Shown piece after piece: positions 7,842 through 17,232 of a DNA stretch of 64,000 nucleotides. Position numbers and translations under genes: made by a program. This DNA comes from an uncultured Collinsella sp. (GTDB lineage: Bacteria > Actinomycetota > Coriobacteriia > Coriobacteriales > Coriobacteriaceae): positions 1 to 64,000 of the forward strand of contig CANNOC010000009.1 of assembly GCA_947507155.1 (NCBI GenBank), read 5' to 3'. A model generated the notes under the pieces. That model saw only the letters and a list, made by a program, of their open reading frames with translations. It was not told the origin of the DNA and did no database searches. The first letter of the stretch is position 1; each line of letters begins with the position of its first letter.

Positions 7842-7978
7842 ACCGATTGTTTTGTCGGCTCCTGCTGCGTCGAGTCCAAACCGCGAAATGCCATGAGCGG
7901 CGCGGATGCAGCCAGGAGGCACGAGGACAACCCACCGTGGCCACGCCCCGTGCTTAAAACCCCAAGAAGGAGTGAACA

Positions 7979-8536
7979 ATGGCAGAAGAGAAGTATGTGC
8001 CGCGTCTGAAGACCAAGTACAACAACGAGGTCAAGCAGCAGCTTCAGGACAAGTTCCAGTACGAGAACGTCATGATGATCCCCAAGTTTGAGAAGATCGT
8101 CGTGAACATGGGTGTCGGCGAGGCCGCTACCGATTCCAAGGCCATCGACGGTGCCGTGCGCGACCTGCGCGCCATCACCGGCCAGCAGCCGATGATCACC
8201 CGTGCCCGCAAGTCCATCGCTACCTTCCGCCTGCGCGCTGGTATGCCGATCGGCTGCAAGGTTACCCTGCGTGGCGACCGTATGTGGGAGTTCTTCGATC
8301 GTCTGACCTCCGTCGCGATCCCCCGTATCCGCGACTTCCGCGGCATCTCCGCCAAGAGCTTCGACGGCCGTGGTAACTTCTCCATGGGCGTCACCGAGCA
8401 GCTCATCTTCCCCGAGATCGACTTCGACTCCGTCGATCACCAGCGTGGTATGGACATCACTTTCGTGACCACCGCCAACACCGATGAGGAGGCCAAGGCC
8501 CTTCTGGACGCCTTCGGTTTCCCGTTCAAGAAATAG
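7979..8536 (+). CDS. rplE: Ribosomal protein L5
   Basis: A 185-residue protein starting at an ATG with AAGAAGGAG upstream. It shows the L5 signatures [15 protein letters not shown] (about residues 32-46), [19 protein letters not shown] and a C-terminal [21 protein letters not shown]5 binds 5S rRNA in the central protuberance of the 50S subunit. Normally rplX (L24) and the S10 cluster lie immediately upstream; here the upstream neighbour is xdhC after a 227-bp gap, so this is where the ribosomal block is cut. Confidence 0.97.
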   Translation: MAEEKYVPRLKTKYNNEVKQQLQDKFQYENVMMIPKFEKIVVNMGVGEAATDSKAIDGAVRDLRAITGQQPMITRARKSIATFRLRAGMPIGCKVTLRGDRMWEFFDRLTSVAIPRIRDFRGISAKSFDGRGNFSMGVTEQLIFPEIDFDSVDHQRGMDITFVTTANTDEEAKALLDAFGFPFKK

Positions 8537-8551
8537 GTTCACCTGCCCTAT

Positions 8552-8581
8552 AAGCGCCGTTCCCACAAGGGGGCGGCGCTT
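8552..8581 (+). promoter_or_regulatory. Hairpin between rplE and rpsN
   Basis: AAGCGCCG (8552-8559) pairs with CGGCGCTT (8574-8581), with CCC/GGG able to extend inside. There is no T-run, so it is more likely an mRNA processing or stability structure than a terminator. Confidence 0.5.
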
Positions 8582-8615
8582 GGGGCGAACAATACTCTAT
8601 GTGAGGAGGATATAA

Positions 8616-8801
8616 GTGGCTAAGACATCGATGATCGTCAAGTGCAATCGCAAGCAGAAGTTCTCTACTCGTGAGTACACGCGCTGCCAGCGCTGCGGCC
8701 GTCCGCACTCTGTGTACCGCAAGTTCGGCCTGTGCCGTGTCTGCTTCCGCGAGCTTGCACTCAAGGGCGAGCTTCCCGGCGTTAAGAAGGCCAGCTGGTA
8801 A
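8616..8801 (+). CDS. rpsN: Ribosomal protein S14, zinc-binding type
   Basis: A 61-residue protein starting at GTG with GAGGAGG upstream. Four cysteines in CQRC...CRVC (residues 28-46) form the zinc ribbon of the short S14 type, unlike the roughly 100-residue zinc-free form. It belongs to the 30S head and helps complete assembly. It sits between rplE and rpsH as in most bacteria. The 119 bp that follow, before rpsH, show no further gene. Confidence 0.96.
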   Translation: MAKTSMIVKCNRKQKFSTREYTRCQRCGRPHSVYRKFGLCRVCFRELALKGELPGVKKASW

Positions 8802-8920
8802 GTCACTACCAGCGTTTCAAGCATCAGTTTGAGACAGGGAAAACGCGCTAGTTAGGCTTTGCCGTTAAGGGCGGCGAAGAACCAAGAGCACGTGTTCATC
8901 AAGAACGAAGGAGAATCTGT

Positions 8921-9319
8921 ATGAACCTTACAGACCCGATCGCAGATATGCTTACGCGCATCCGTAACGCTAACTCTGTGAACAAGGCCACGGTCTCCAT
9001 GCCGAGCAGCAAGAAGCTCGTCGAGATCGCTCGTGTTCTGCACGAGGAGGGCTACATCGAGGGCTACGATGTCGAGGACACCGTGCCCCAGAAGACTCTG
9101 CACATCACGCTTAAGTATGGTCCCAAGAAGGCTAAGGTCATCAACGGCATCCGCCGCATTTCCAAGCCGGGCCTGCGTAAGTACACCGGCGTTGCCGACA
9201 TGCCCCGCGTCCGCGGTGGCCTTGGTACCGCCATTATTTCCACCAGCCATGGCGTCATGACCGACCGCGATGCTCGCAAGCACAACGTCGGCGGCGAGAT
9301 CATCGCTTACGTCTGGTAA
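8921..9319 (+). CDS. rpsH: Ribosomal protein S8
   Basis: A 132-residue protein starting [18 protein letters not shown], the S8 N-terminus, and ending with [20 protein letters not shown], the conserved C-terminal rRNA-binding segment. A GAAGGAGA ribosome site precedes it. S8 binds helix 21 of 16S rRNA, and in E. coli it also represses the spc operon by binding its mRNA near rplE. Confidence 0.97.
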   Translation: MNLTDPIADMLTRIRNANSVNKATVSMPSSKKLVEIARVLHEEGYIEGYDVEDTVPQKTLHITLKYGPKKAKVINGIRRISKPGLRKYTGVADMPRVRGGLGTAIISTSHGVMTDRDARKHNVGGEIIAYVW

Positions 9320-9352
9320 TTCGCTCGGTAGGTAGAAGGAAAGGAGATCACC

Positions 9353-9889
9353 GTGTCTCGTATCGGTAATAAGCCTGTCCAGATTCCCGCCGGAGTCGAA
9401 GTGGCAGTCAACGGCAACAACGTTGTCGTCAAGGGCCCCAAGGGCCAGCTCGAGCTCGATGTTTTTGAGAAGCTCACCATCAACGTCGAGGACAACGTCC
9501 TCACCGTTTCCCGTCCCGACGACGAGCGTGAGACCCGTGCCCGCCACGGCCTCACCCGCGCCCTCATCCACAACATGGTTGTTGGCGTTTCCGAGGGCTT
9601 CGAGAAGAAGCTCGAGCTCGCCGGCGTCGGTTACCGCGTGCAGCAGAAGGGCAAGAACCTCGAGTTCTCCCTGGGCTTCTCGCACCCCGTGATCGTCGAG
9701 GCTCCCGAGGGCATCACCTTCGAGGTTCCCGACAACACCCACGTGAACGTCAAGGGTATCAACAAGCAGCAGGTCGGTCAGATCGCCGCTGAGATCCGCG
9801 GCCATCGTCCTCCCGAGCCTTACAAGGGCAAGGGTATCCACTATGTTGGCGAGCACATCCGCCGCAAGCTGGGTAAGGCCGCCAAGTAG
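9353..9889 (+). CDS. rplF: Ribosomal protein L6
   Basis: A 178-residue protein starting at GTG with AAAGGAGA upstream. The start [17 protein letters not shown] and the C-terminal [20 protein letters not shown] are characteristic of L6. The protein has two related domains and binds near the sarcin-ricin loop of 23S rRNA, close to the elongation-factor site. It lies 33 nt after rpsH. Confidence 0.97.
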   Translation: MSRIGNKPVQIPAGVEVAVNGNNVVVKGPKGQLELDVFEKLTINVEDNVLTVSRPDDERETRARHGLTRALIHNMVVGVSEGFEKKLELAGVGYRVQQKGKNLEFSLGFSHPVIVEAPEGITFEVPDNTHVNVKGINKQQVGQIAAEIRGHRPPEPYKGKGIHYVGEHIRRKLGKAAK

Positions 9890-9914
9890 TCGTAACCGAC
9901 TCACTCGCATAAGA

Positions 9915-9936
9915 CCAGCACCCCGTTAGGTGCTGG
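9915..9936 (+). promoter_or_regulatory. Hairpin between rplF and rplR
   Basis: A perfect 8-bp stem, CCAGCACC / GGTGCTGG, with loop CCGTTA, lies in the 75-bp gap. No T-run follows, so processing or mRNA stability is more likely than termination. Confidence 0.5.
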
Positions 9937-9964
9937 CAAGATCAACCTTTTTAGGAGTTTACGT

Positions 9965-10333
9965 ATGAACAAGCATAAGGCGAAGCTGGAAGGCCTCAAG
10001 CGTCGTCAGCGTCGTGTTCGCGGCAAGGTCTCGGGTACCGCCGAGCGTCCGCGTCTTCGCGTGACCCGTACTAACGCCAACATCTATGCCCAGATCATCG
10101 ACGACAGCAAGGGCTCCAGCCTGACGCTCGTCTCCGCCTCGACCCTCGAGGCCGAGTTCAAGGGCACCCACACCTCGAACAAGGAGGCCGCGGAGAAGGT
10201 CGGTCAGCTCGTTGGCAAGCGTGCCATCGAGGCCGGCATCACCAAGGTCGCTTTCGATCGTGGTGGCCGTATCTACCATGGCCGCGTCAAGGCCCTCGCC
10301 GACGGTGCTCGTGCCGCCGGTCTCGAGTTCTAG
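9965..10333 (+). CDS. rplR: Ribosomal protein L18
   Basis: A 122-residue protein with a basic N-terminus ([20 protein letters not shown]) followed by [20 protein letters not shown], and ending with [20 protein letters not shown], the L18 signature. It contacts 5S rRNA next to L5. AGGAG lies upstream of the ATG. The gene is 14 nt ahead of rpsE. Confidence 0.96.
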   Translation: MNKHKAKLEGLKRRQRRVRGKVSGTAERPRLRVTRTNANIYAQIIDDSKGSSLTLVSASTLEAEFKGTHTSNKEAAEKVGQLVGKRAIEAGITKVAFDRGGRIYHGRVKALADGARAAGLEF

Positions 10334-10347
10334 GAGGTATGTAGCAC

Positions 10348-10872
10348 ATGGCTCGTAATCAGAAGCAGCAGCGCGAGGCCTCCGAGTTCGAGGAGCGCGT
10401 CGTTTACATCAACCGCGTGTCGAAGACCGTCAAGGGTGGTCGTCGCATGAGCCTCGTCGCTCTCGTCGTCGTTGGCGACGGCAAGGGCAACGTCGGCGTT
10501 GGCATGGGCAAGTCCGCTGAGGTGCCCATGGCCATCTCCAAGGCGTCTCTCGATGCCAAGAAGAACATGTTCCACGTGCCGGTGACCGAGCAGGGCACCA
10601 TCCCGCACGAGGTTCTCGGCCACTTTGGTGCCGGTCGCATCATCATCAAGCCCGCTGTCGAGGGTACCGGCGTTATCGCCGGCGGCGCTGTGCGTCCCCT
10701 CTTCGAGCTTGCTGGCATCAAGAACGTCCTGTCCAAGTCCCTCGGTACCGACAACGGCCTCAACATCATCAAGGCTGCCGTCGAGGGCCTCAAGGAGCTC
10801 TCCAGCCCTGAGGACGTCGCGGCTCGCCGTGGCCTGACGGTCTCCGAGATGTTCGTCGGTAAGGAGAACTAA
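10348..10872 (+). CDS. rpsE: Ribosomal protein S5
   Basis: A 174-residue protein. The double-stranded RNA-binding N-terminal domain ([20 protein letters not shown], about residues 16-35) is followed by [19 protein letters not shown] and a C-terminal [20 protein letters not shown]5 lies in the 30S body and helps decoding accuracy and mRNA unwinding at the entry channel. GGAGG precedes the start. It is 2 nt ahead of rpmD. Confidence 0.97.
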   Translation: MARNQKQQREASEFEERVVYINRVSKTVKGGRRMSLVALVVVGDGKGNVGVGMGKSAEVPMAISKASLDAKKNMFHVPVTEQGTIPHEVLGHFGAGRIIIKPAVEGTGVIAGGAVRPLFELAGIKNVLSKSLGTDNGLNIIKAAVEGLKELSSPEDVAARRGLTVSEMFVGKEN

Positions 10873-10874
10873 GC

Positions 10875-11057
10875 ATGGCTGACACCATCAAGATCAAGCA
10901 GGTCCGCAGCACCAATGGTTGCAAGCAGGACCAGGTCCGTACTGTCCGTGCCCTCGGTCTCCACAGGATCCGCGAGGTTCGCGAGATTGCTGACAACGAG
11001 TCCGTCCGCGGCATGATCTTCAAGGTCAAGCACCTTGTCGAGATTGTAGAGGAGTAG
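10875..11057 (+). CDS. rpmD: Ribosomal protein L30
   Basis: A 60-residue protein containing IKIKQVRSTNGCKQDQVRTV and LGLHRIREVREI, the core of bacterial L30. Its start lies 2 nt after the rpsE stop, with the ribosome site (AAGGAG) inside rpsE, so the two are probably translationally coupled. It is a small 50S protein present in many but not all bacteria. Confidence 0.95.
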   Translation: MADTIKIKQVRSTNGCKQDQVRTVRALGLHRIREVREIADNESVRGMIFKVKHLVEIVEE

Positions 11058-11060
11058 CAA

Positions 11061-11510
11061 ATGCAGCTTCACGATCTTACTCCCGCGCCCGGTTCCACCA
11101 AGAACCGCAAGCGCGTCGGCCGTGGCAATTCTTCGGGTCACGGCACCACTTCTGGCCGCGGTCAGAAGGGCCAGGGCTCTCGCTCTGGCGGCACCAAGGG
11201 TGCCGGCTTCGAGGGTGGCCAGACTCCGCTGGCTATGCGCCTGCCCAAGCTTCCGGGCTTCCGCAATCCCCGTCGTATCGAGTACACCGCTGTTAACGTT
11301 GAGCGCCTCGAGCGCAAGTTCGAGGACGGCGCTGTGATCGACGGTGCCGCTCTTAAGGCCGCTCGCATCACCAAGAGCGAGTTCGAGCCCGTCAAGGTGC
11401 TCGGCAATGGTGAGCTCACCAAGAAGTTCACGGTCAAGGTCGACAAGGTCAGCGCTTCTGCGCAGGCCAAGATCGAGGCCGCCGGCGGAAAGGTCGAGCT
11501 GCCGTGCTAA
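11061..11510 (+). CDS. rplO: Ribosomal protein L15
   Basis: A 149-residue protein starting [20 protein letters not shown], with the glycine-rich RNA-threading arm ([20 protein letters not shown], residues 20-39) followed by SRSGG, and a globular C-terminal domain. L15 is a late 50S assembly protein. Its last codons overlap the start of secY by 7 nt, so SecY synthesis is probably coupled to L15. Confidence 0.97.
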   Translation: MQLHDLTPAPGSTKNRKRVGRGNSSGHGTTSGRGQKGQGSRSGGTKGAGFEGGQTPLAMRLPKLPGFRNPRRIEYTAVNVERLERKFEDGAVIDGAALKAARITKSEFEPVKVLGNGELTKKFTVKVDKVSASAQAKIEAAGGKVELPC

Positions 11511-12790
11511 ATGGTCTTAAGAATGCTTTCCGCATCAAAGAATTGCGCGAAAAGATTCTTTTTACCATAGCTATGCTCGTCGTGTACCGCATTGGTGCGC
11601 ACGTTCCTGTGCCCGGCATTCCCTTCCAGGGGATGCTGGGCCTTTTCTCGACCGATAACAATTCGGTCGCCGCAGGTGCTATGGCCCTCCTGAATCTTTT
11701 CTCTGGTGGCGCGTTGAGCTATGTGTCGGTGTTCTCCCTGGGCATCATGCCTTACATCACCAGCTCGATCATCCTCCAGATGCTCCAGGCCGTTGTGCCT
11801 TCCCTGCATGAGCTTGCCCGCGAGGGCGAGGTCGGTCAGACCAAGATTACGCAGTATTCGCGTTACCTCACCCTGGCTCTGGCAATCCTCAACTCCGTGG
11901 GTTACCTCTTCCTCTTTAAGAGCTTCGGCATCAGCTTTACTGGCGCCGGCGCTCCCGAGATCATCTTCGACCTCATGATCGTCGGCACGCTCACCGCGGG
12001 CGCCATGCTGATCATGTGGATTGGTGAGCTCATCACCCAGCGCGGTATCGGCAATGGCATGTCGCTGATCATCTTCGCGAACATCATGGCCGGCCTGCCG
12101 CAGGCGATCTTCTCCAGCACCGAGGGCAATGCCGGTGGCATCATCACCATGGTGATCATCTGCGCCATCATCTTGCTGGTTATCCCGCTGATTGTTTTCC
12201 TTGAGCGCGGCCAGCGCCGCATTCCGGTCTCCTACGCTAAGCGAGTCGTGGGCCGTCGCATGATGGGTGGCCAGACCACCTACCTGCCCATCAAGGTCAA
12301 CACTGCGGGCGTCGTGCCGATCATCTTCGCTTCGGCGCTGCTGTACTTCCCGGCCCAGATTGCCGTGTTCTTCCCCGGTATCGGCTGGATCCAGGCAGTT
12401 GCCTCTGCGCTTTCGACCGGTTGGCTCAACTGGGTGCTTAACGTTGTCCTCATCGTGTTCTTCGCGTACTTCTACACCTCCATGGTGTTCAACCCTGATG
12501 ACACGGCCGACAACCTTAAGAAGCAGGGCGGCTTTATTCCGGGCGTCCGTCCGGGTAGGGCTACCGCGGCCTACATCAAGAACGCGCTCAACAAGATCAC
12601 GCTTCCCAGCGCTGTCTTTTTGGCGCTCATCGCCATCGTGCCTTCTATCATCTTCTCCTTCACGGGTAATCATCTGATCCAGGCATTTGGCGGCACGTCC
12701 ATCCTCATCATGGTCGGCGTCGTGCTCGACACGGTCGATAAGCTCGAAGGCCAGATCAAGATGTATGATTACGATGGATTCTTTAAATAG
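11504..12790 (+). CDS. secY: Sec translocon channel subunit SecY
   Basis: A 428-residue membrane protein starting at a GTG that overlaps the rplO stop. It has about ten hydrophobic segments. Recognisable parts are [20 protein letters not shown] near residues 20-39 (first membrane helix), [16 protein letters not shown] near residue 80, [14 protein letters not shown] near residue 180, and the SecA/ribosome-contacting loop ending in [20 protein letters not shown] near residue 245. It forms the protein-conducting channel with SecE and SecG and works with SecA, encoded at 33438. A GC-rich antisense reading frame opposite it is a shadow. Confidence 0.97.
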   Translation: MLNGLKNAFRIKELREKILFTIAMLVVYRIGAHVPVPGIPFQGMLGLFSTDNNSVAAGAMALLNLFSGGALSYVSVFSLGIMPYITSSIILQMLQAVVPSLHELAREGEVGQTKITQYSRYLTLALAILNSVGYLFLFKSFGISFTGAGAPEIIFDLMIVGTLTAGAMLIMWIGELITQRGIGNGMSLIIFANIMAGLPQAIFSSTEGNAGGIITMVIICAIILLVIPLIVFLERGQRRIPVSYAKRVVGRRMMGGQTTYLPIKVNTAGVVPIIFASALLYFPAQIAVFFPGIGWIQAVASALSTGWLNWVLNVVLIVFFAYFYTSMVFNPDDTADNLKKQGGFIPGVRPGRATAAYIKNALNKITLPSAVFLALIAIVPSIIFSFTGNHLIQAFGGTSILIMVGVVLDTVDKLEGQIKMYDYDGFFK

Positions 12791-12808
12791 GCTAGAGGAG
12801 GATTGCTC

Positions 12809-13435
12809 ATGAACCTCGTATTGCTCGGAGCTCCGGGTGCCGGTAAGGGCACCGTCGCACAGGAGCTCGTCGCCGAGTTTGGCGTCGCTCACATTTCCAC
12901 GGGTGACCTGCTGCGTGCTGCCGTCAAGGGTGGCACCGAGCTTGGTATTCAGGCTAAGAAGTACATGGACGCTGGCGAGCTCGTTCCCGACCAGCTCGTG
13001 ATCGACCTTGTCAAGGAGCGCCTTGCCGCCGATGACGCCCAGCAGGGCTTCATCCTCGACGGTTTCCCGCGCAACACCGCCCAGGCTGTGACGCTCGATT
13101 CCGAGCTCTCCGCTATGGGTCGCGAGATCGACTGCGCCCTTCTGGTCGATGTGGCCCCCGAGGTTATCATCGATCGTCTGTCTTCGCGTCGCACCTGCCG
13201 CGCCTGCGGTTACACCGGCACCGCTGCCGATGCCACCTGCCCCAAGTGCGGCGGCGAGATGTATCAGCGCGACGATGACAAGCCCGAGACCATCAAGAAC
13301 CGTCTCGACGTCTACGAGAAGTCCACGAGCCCGCTCGTCGACTACTATCGTGGCCAGGGTCTGCTCAAGTCGGTCAACGGTGACCAGGCTCGCGAGACCG
13401 TGTACGGGGATGTCAAAGAGGCTCTCGGTCTATGA
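12809..13435 (+). CDS. adk: Adenylate kinase
   Basis: A 208-residue protein. The ATG at 12809 is preferred over a TTG two codons earlier because AGGAGG is well placed. It begins MNLVLLGAPGAGKGTVAQEL (P-loop), has DGFPRN near residue 84, and has a lid with four cysteines (CRACG...CPKCG, about residues 130-151), so the lid binds zinc. It converts AMP and ATP into two ADP. As in many bacteria it lies between secY and map; its stop overlaps the map start. Confidence 0.97.
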   Translation: MNLVLLGAPGAGKGTVAQELVAEFGVAHISTGDLLRAAVKGGTELGIQAKKYMDAGELVPDQLVIDLVKERLAADDAQQGFILDGFPRNTAQAVTLDSELSAMGREIDCALLVDVAPEVIIDRLSSRRTCRACGYTGTAADATCPKCGGEMYQRDDDKPETIKNRLDVYEKSTSPLVDYYRGQGLLKSVNGDQARETVYGDVKEALGL

Positions 13436-14220
13436 TCAAGATTAAGTCTGCAACGCAAATCGAGCAGATGAAGAAGGCAGGAGCGCTATCTAAGATGGCG
13501 CTCCGCCACGTTGGAGCCATGGTTCGCCCCGGCGTGTCGACCTTCGAACTCGATCAGCTTGCCGAGCAGATTATCCGCATGCATGGCGGCACCCCGGCCT
13601 TTAAGGGTTACGGCGGGTTCCCCGGAACCATTTGCGCATCAATTAACGATGCCGTGGTCCACGGTATTCCCAACCCCGATATGATCCTGCGCGATGGCGA
13701 TATCATCTCCATCGATACGGGAGCTGTTCTCGACGGTTGGGTCGGCGATAACGCTTGGACGTTTTTCGTCGGCACCCCCACGCCCGAGGCCAAGGCCCTG
13801 TGCGAGGTTACGCGCGATTGCCTTAAGGCTGCCATCGAGCAGGCTGTTCCCGGTAACCATATCGGGGACGTCGGGTATGCCGTTCAGTCCCTCGCCGAGT
13901 CTCACGGTTACGGCGTGCTTCGCGATTACGTGGGCCATGGCATTGGCCGCGTGATGCACGAGGATCCCAACGTTCCAAATTATGGAAAGAAGGGGAGAGG
14001 CGTTCGCCTTCAGGCTGGTATGGTCATCGCCATCGAGCCGATGGTAACGATGGGTTCCAATCATGTGAGCACGGGCTCCGATGGTTGGATCGTTACGACC
14101 AACGACCACCTGCCCGCCGCGCACTACGAGAACACCGTCGCCATTACCAATGACGGCCCGGTGATTCTCACTACCGACGCGCAAGGCGCTTGGTGTTCCT
14201 TGCAGGGCGGAGAAATGTAA
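13432..14220 (+). CDS. map: Methionine aminopeptidase, type I
   Basis: A 262-residue protein that starts inside the adk stop (ATGA overlap). It shows the pita-bread metallopeptidase signatures: HGIPN near residue 80, SIDTGAVLDGWVGDNAWTF (metal-binding Asp residues), YVGHGIGRVMHEDPNVPNYG (metal-binding His) and AIEPMVTMG (Glu). It removes the initiator methionine from nascent proteins. There is no N-terminal SH3-binding or zinc-finger extension. Confidence 0.96.
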   Translation: MIKIKSATQIEQMKKAGALSKMALRHVGAMVRPGVSTFELDQLAEQIIRMHGGTPAFKGYGGFPGTICASINDAVVHGIPNPDMILRDGDIISIDTGAVLDGWVGDNAWTFFVGTPTPEAKALCEVTRDCLKAAIEQAVPGNHIGDVGYAVQSLAESHGYGVLRDYVGHGIGRVMHEDPNVPNYGKKGRGVRLQAGMVIAIEPMVTMGSNHVSTGSDGWIVTTNDHLPAAHYENTVAITNDGPVILTTDAQGAWCSLQGGEM

Positions 14221-14256
14221 CAAGTTCTACTTAGATGTGGAGCCATTACGAAGATA

Positions 14257-14285
14257 TTACGATACGTGCATGCGTATTGTAGAAT
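14257..14285 (+). promoter_or_regulatory. Candidate promoter for infA-rpmJ-rpsM and onward
   Basis: TTACGA (14257-14262), a 17-bp spacer, then TAGAAT (14280-14285), about 40 bp before the infA start, in a relatively AT-rich gap after map. It would give the alpha-operon half of the cluster its own promoter. Confidence 0.5.
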
Positions 14286-14324
14286 ACTCAATCGCTGTCG
14301 TTTTCTAGAGAAAGATGATTGCTT

Positions 14325-14543
14325 GTGAAGAAGGAAGACGCAATTGAGCTCGAGGGTACGGTAAAGGAACCGCTGCCCAACGCCATGTTTAAGGTCGAGC
14401 TCGAGAACGGTCATTCGGTTCTGTGCAACATTTCTGGCAAGATCCGAATGAATTACATCCGCATTCTCCCCGGTGACAGGGTTGTCGTGGAGCTTTCCCC
14501 GTACGACCTGACCCGCGGTCGCATCACCTATCGCTATAAATAG
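14325..14543 (+). CDS. infA: Translation initiation factor IF-1
   Basis: A 72-residue protein from GTG at 14325, which gives the usual IF-1 length; a TTG two codons earlier is closer to the likely ribosome site (AGAGAAAG) and is the alternative. It contains the OB-fold sequence [20 protein letters not shown] and ends [16 protein letters not shown], both typical of IF-1. It binds the 30S A site during initiation. It lies between map and rpmJ as in most Gram-positive bacteria. Confidence 0.95.
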   Translation: MKKEDAIELEGTVKEPLPNAMFKVELENGHSVLCNISGKIRMNYIRILPGDRVVVELSPYDLTRGRITYRYK

Positions 14544-14545
14544 CG

Positions 14546-14641
14546 ACACGCATACACGCTCTTTTCCGACTGCAGGCTTAGCTCAACCTACGGTCGGTTT
14601 GCGTGTGAAGACCAGCCATAGTTTTAAACGCCTGCGGCTGG
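14546..14641 (+). promoter_or_regulatory. Structured leader between infA and rpmJ
   Basis: Two stems fill the 147-bp gap. The first pairs ACACGCA (14546-14552) with TGCGTGT (14600-14606) around an inner CCGAC/GTCGG pair. The second pairs CCAGCC (14612-14617) with GGCTGG (14636-14641). There is no strong T-run. Position suggests a regulatory or processing element ahead of rpmJ-rpsM-rpsK-rpsD; in E. coli, S4 controls this operon through a leader structure. Confidence 0.4.
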
Positions 14642-14690
14642 GCGAGTAGATAGTAGGGAAGTAGTTTGAGCGCTACCGAAAGGAAGAACG

Positions 14691-14804
14691 ATGAAGGTAC
14701 GTCCTTCGGTCAAGAAGATGTGCGATAAGTGCAAAATCATTAGGCGCCACGGCAAGGTCCTCGTCATTTGCGAGAACCCCCGTCATAAGCAGCGTCAGGG
14801 TTAA
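14691..14804 (+). CDS. rpmJ: Ribosomal protein L36
   Basis: A 37-residue protein beginning [20 protein letters not shown], with AAAGGAAG upstream. The C-x2-C...C...H pattern (Cys11, Cys14, Cys27, His32) is the zinc-binding type of L36. It is a very small 50S protein placed between infA and rpsM, the standard order. Confidence 0.95.
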   Translation: MKVRPSVKKMCDKCKIIRRHGKVLVICENPRHKQRQG

Positions 14805-14818
14805 GAGAGGAGACTACG

Positions 14819-15193
14819 TTGGCCCGTATTAATGGTGTCGACCTCCCGCGTGAGAAGCGCGTTGAGATCGGTCTGACCTACATTTACGGCATCGGCCGCA
14901 CCACTGCGACGAAGATTTGCGTCGAGTGCAACGTTAACGTGGATACGCGCGTTAAGGACCTCACCGAGGATGAGGTTAACGCCATCCGCGATTATATCGA
15001 TAAGAATCAGATCATGGTTGAGGGCGACCTCCGCCGTGAGCGCAACCAGAACGTCAAGCGCCTTATGGACATCGGCTGCAACCGCGGCCTTCGTCACCGC
15101 AAGGGCCTCCCGGTCCGCGGCCAGCGCACCCACACTAACGCTCGTACCCGCAAGGGCCCGAAGCGTCAGATCGGTGCTAAGAAGAAGAAATAA
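14819..15193 (+). CDS. rpsM: Ribosomal protein S13
   Basis: A 124-residue protein starting at TTG, with AGAGAGGAG upstream and the first residues [20 protein letters not shown]. The C-terminal [20 protein letters not shown] is the S13 signature. It sits in the 30S head and contacts the 50S subunit and P-site tRNA. TTG is a weak start and may set its level. It is 14 nt ahead of rpsK. Confidence 0.96.
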   Translation: MARINGVDLPREKRVEIGLTYIYGIGRTTATKICVECNVNVDTRVKDLTEDEVNAIRDYIDKNQIMVEGDLRRERNQNVKRLMDIGCNRGLRHRKGLPVRGQRTHTNARTRKGPKRQIGAKKKK

Positions 15194-15207
15194 GGAGCGC
15201 TAGATAG

Positions 15208-15612
15208 ATGGCTACTGCTAAGAAGAACGTTCGCGCTGCCCGTCTGAAGCGCGCGGACCGTAAGAACATTTCCGTGGGCCAGGCTCACATTCGTTCTACG
15301 TTCAACAACACGATCGTTTCGATCACCGATCCCCAGGGCAACGTCATTTCCTGGAAGTCGGCTGGCCAGGTGGGCTTCAAGGGCTCCCGTAAGTCCACGC
15401 CGTTCGCTGCCCAGATGGCTGCCGAGGCTGCTGCCAAGCAGGCCATGGAGCACGGTATGAAGAAGGTTTCCGTCTTCGTCAAGGGCCCCGGCTCCGGTCG
15501 TGAGACCGCCATCCGCTCCCTCCAGGCTGCTGGCCTCGAGGTCTCGAGCATCCAGGACAAGACCCCCATTCCGCACAACGGCTGCCGCCCCAAGAAGCGT
15601 CGCCGCGTGTAA
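15208..15612 (+). CDS. rpsK: Ribosomal protein S11
   Basis: A 134-residue protein with a basic N-terminal arm and [20 protein letters not shown], then [20 protein letters not shown] and a C-terminal [10 protein letters not shown]. These are characteristic of S11, which lies on the 30S platform next to the E-site region. The start is an ATG with AAGGAG upstream. Confidence 0.97.
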   Translation: MATAKKNVRAARLKRADRKNISVGQAHIRSTFNNTIVSITDPQGNVISWKSAGQVGFKGSRKSTPFAAQMAAEAAAKQAMEHGMKKVSVFVKGPGSGRETAIRSLQAAGLEVSSIQDKTPIPHNGCRPKKRRRV

Positions 15613-15631
15613 CTGAAAGGATCGTATCAAT

Positions 15632-16228
15632 ATGGCAATCGACAGGACTCCTGTTCTTAAGCGCTGCCGTCAGCTCGGGATCGATCCCGCTGAGCTCGGT
15701 TACAGCAGCAAGAAGGAATCTATCCGTCAGCCCAAGCGCCGTCGCAAGGAATCTGAGTACGGCATGCAGCTGCGTGAGAAGCAGAAGGTCAAGTTTATCT
15801 ATGGCGTTCTGGAGAAGCAGTTCCACGGCTACTTCAACAAGGCCCGTAAGATGAACGGCGTCACCGGTGAGAACCTCATGATCATTCTTGAGTCTCGCCT
15901 CGACAACGTCGTCTTCCGTCTTGGCTTCGCCCGCACCCGCAAAGAGGCTCGTCAGTCTGTCCGTCACGGTCACTTCACCGTGAACGGCAAGCGCGTGGAC
16001 ATCCCGTCCTACCGCGTCAAGGCCGGCGACGTCGTCGCTGTCGGCGAGAAGTTCCGTGACCTCCTCCCCATCAAGGAGGCCCTGATTTCCTCCGAGCGCT
16101 TTGAGGTCCCTGGCTGGCTCGAGGTCGATATCGAGAAGCTGTCTGGTAACGTGCTCGCTCTGCCGACGCGTGAGCAGATCAGCGGTGATATCAACGAGCA
16201 GCTCATCGTCGAGCTCTACTCTAAGTAG
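15632..16228 (+). CDS. rpsD: Ribosomal protein S4
   Basis: A 198-residue protein. The S4 domain is seen in LESRLDNVVFRLGFARTRKE (about residues 87-106) followed by ARQSVRHGHFTVNGKRVDIP. S4 starts 30S assembly and in E. coli represses its own operon. The N-terminus here lacks the four-cysteine zinc knuckle found in some S4 proteins. It follows rpsK by 19 nt. Confidence 0.97.
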   Translation: MAIDRTPVLKRCRQLGIDPAELGYSSKKESIRQPKRRRKESEYGMQLREKQKVKFIYGVLEKQFHGYFNKARKMNGVTGENLMIILESRLDNVVFRLGFARTRKEARQSVRHGHFTVNGKRVDIPSYRVKAGDVVAVGEKFRDLLPIKEALISSERFEVPGWLEVDIEKLSGNVLALPTREQISGDINEQLIVELYSK

Positions 16229-16260
16229 TCCATCCGGGCTGCTGAGGCTGGAGGTAATAC

Positions 16261-17202
16261 ATGTCAGAATTCATTAGGCCTCAGGTTCAGGTCGAAGAGA
16301 TCAACGAGACCTCTGCTCGTGTCTCCGTCGAGCCGCTCGAGCGTGGCTACGGCGATACGCTGGGTAACTCGCTTCGTCGTGTTCTTCTGTCCTCGCTCGA
16401 GGGTGCCGCCGTCGAGGCCATTCAGATCGATGGTGCGCAGCACGAGTTCATGACCATCCCTAACATGGTCGAGGATGTCACCGACATCGTCCTGAATGTC
16501 AAGGGTCTTGTCTTCAGGGCTCTCGGCACGACCGACGAGGCGACCGCCACCATCTCGGTTGACGGCCCCTGCGAGGTCACCGGTGCGGACTTCTTTATTC
16601 CGTCCGAGTTTGAGCTGGTCAACCCCGAGCAGCACATTGCTACGCTCACCGAGGGTGGCCATCTCACCATGAGCATGCGCATCGGCTATGGCCGCGGCTA
16701 TGTCTCTGGCGAGGCTAACAAGCGTGACAACGATCCCATCGGTGTGATCAACGTCGACTCGCTGTACTCGCCGGTGTCCCGTTGCGCCAAGCTCGTTGAG
16801 GCTTGCCGTGTCGGCCAGCATACCGACTACGACCGCCTTGTCCTCGAGATCGAGACCAACGGTTCCATCGCCCCGCGCGACGCCGTGGTCCAGGCTGCCA
16901 ATATCATCAACCAGCATATGGCCGCCTTTATGAACCTTGCCGAGACCCCCGAGGTCGAGGAGGAGGCTTCGATCTTCGCTCCCGAGGTCACCAACGACAA
17001 CGCCGAGCTGGACAAGCAGATCGAGGATCTGGACCTTTCCGTCCGTTCCTACAACTGCCTTAAGCGCGCCAGCATTCACTCGGTCCGTCAGCTCGTTGAG
17101 TTCTCGGAGAACGATCTGCTCAACATCCGTAACTTCGGTGTTAAGTCGATCGAGGAAGTGAAGGACAAGCTTGAGTCCATGGGCCTGAGCCTGAAGGCTT
17201 AA
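16261..17202 (+). CDS. rpoA: RNA polymerase alpha subunit
   Basis: A 313-residue protein. The N-terminal assembly domain includes VEPLERGYGDTLGNSLRRVL (about residues 23-42) and the dimer contact LSSLEGAAVEAIQIDGAQHE. A flexible linker near residues 225-245 leads to a C-terminal DNA- and activator-binding domain with LDLSVRSYNCLKRASIHSVR and NFGVKSIEEVKDKLESMGL. A GGAGG site precedes the ATG. It is in the usual place between rpsD and rplQ. Confidence 0.97.
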   Translation: MSEFIRPQVQVEEINETSARVSVEPLERGYGDTLGNSLRRVLLSSLEGAAVEAIQIDGAQHEFMTIPNMVEDVTDIVLNVKGLVFRALGTTDEATATISVDGPCEVTGADFFIPSEFELVNPEQHIATLTEGGHLTMSMRIGYGRGYVSGEANKRDNDPIGVINVDSLYSPVSRCAKLVEACRVGQHTDYDRLVLEIETNGSIAPRDAVVQAANIINQHMAAFMNLAETPEVEEEASIFAPEVTNDNAELDKQIEDLDLSVRSYNCLKRASIHSVRQLVEFSENDLLNIRNFGVKSIEEVKDKLESMGLSLKA

Positions 17203-17232
17203 TGCTTCGCATATTTGAGGAGAAACTAGACC

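Noticed and set aside
7752-7978. Remnant of rplX upstream of rplE
   Set aside because: Reading all three plus-strand frames by eye gave nothing resembling the L24 C-terminus.
11507-12892. Long reading frame antisense to secY (also antisense frames over secA, ade, gltB and rpoA)
   Set aside because: They mirror the GC-rich codon pattern of well-supported genes, have no ribosome sites and no recognisable protein features.
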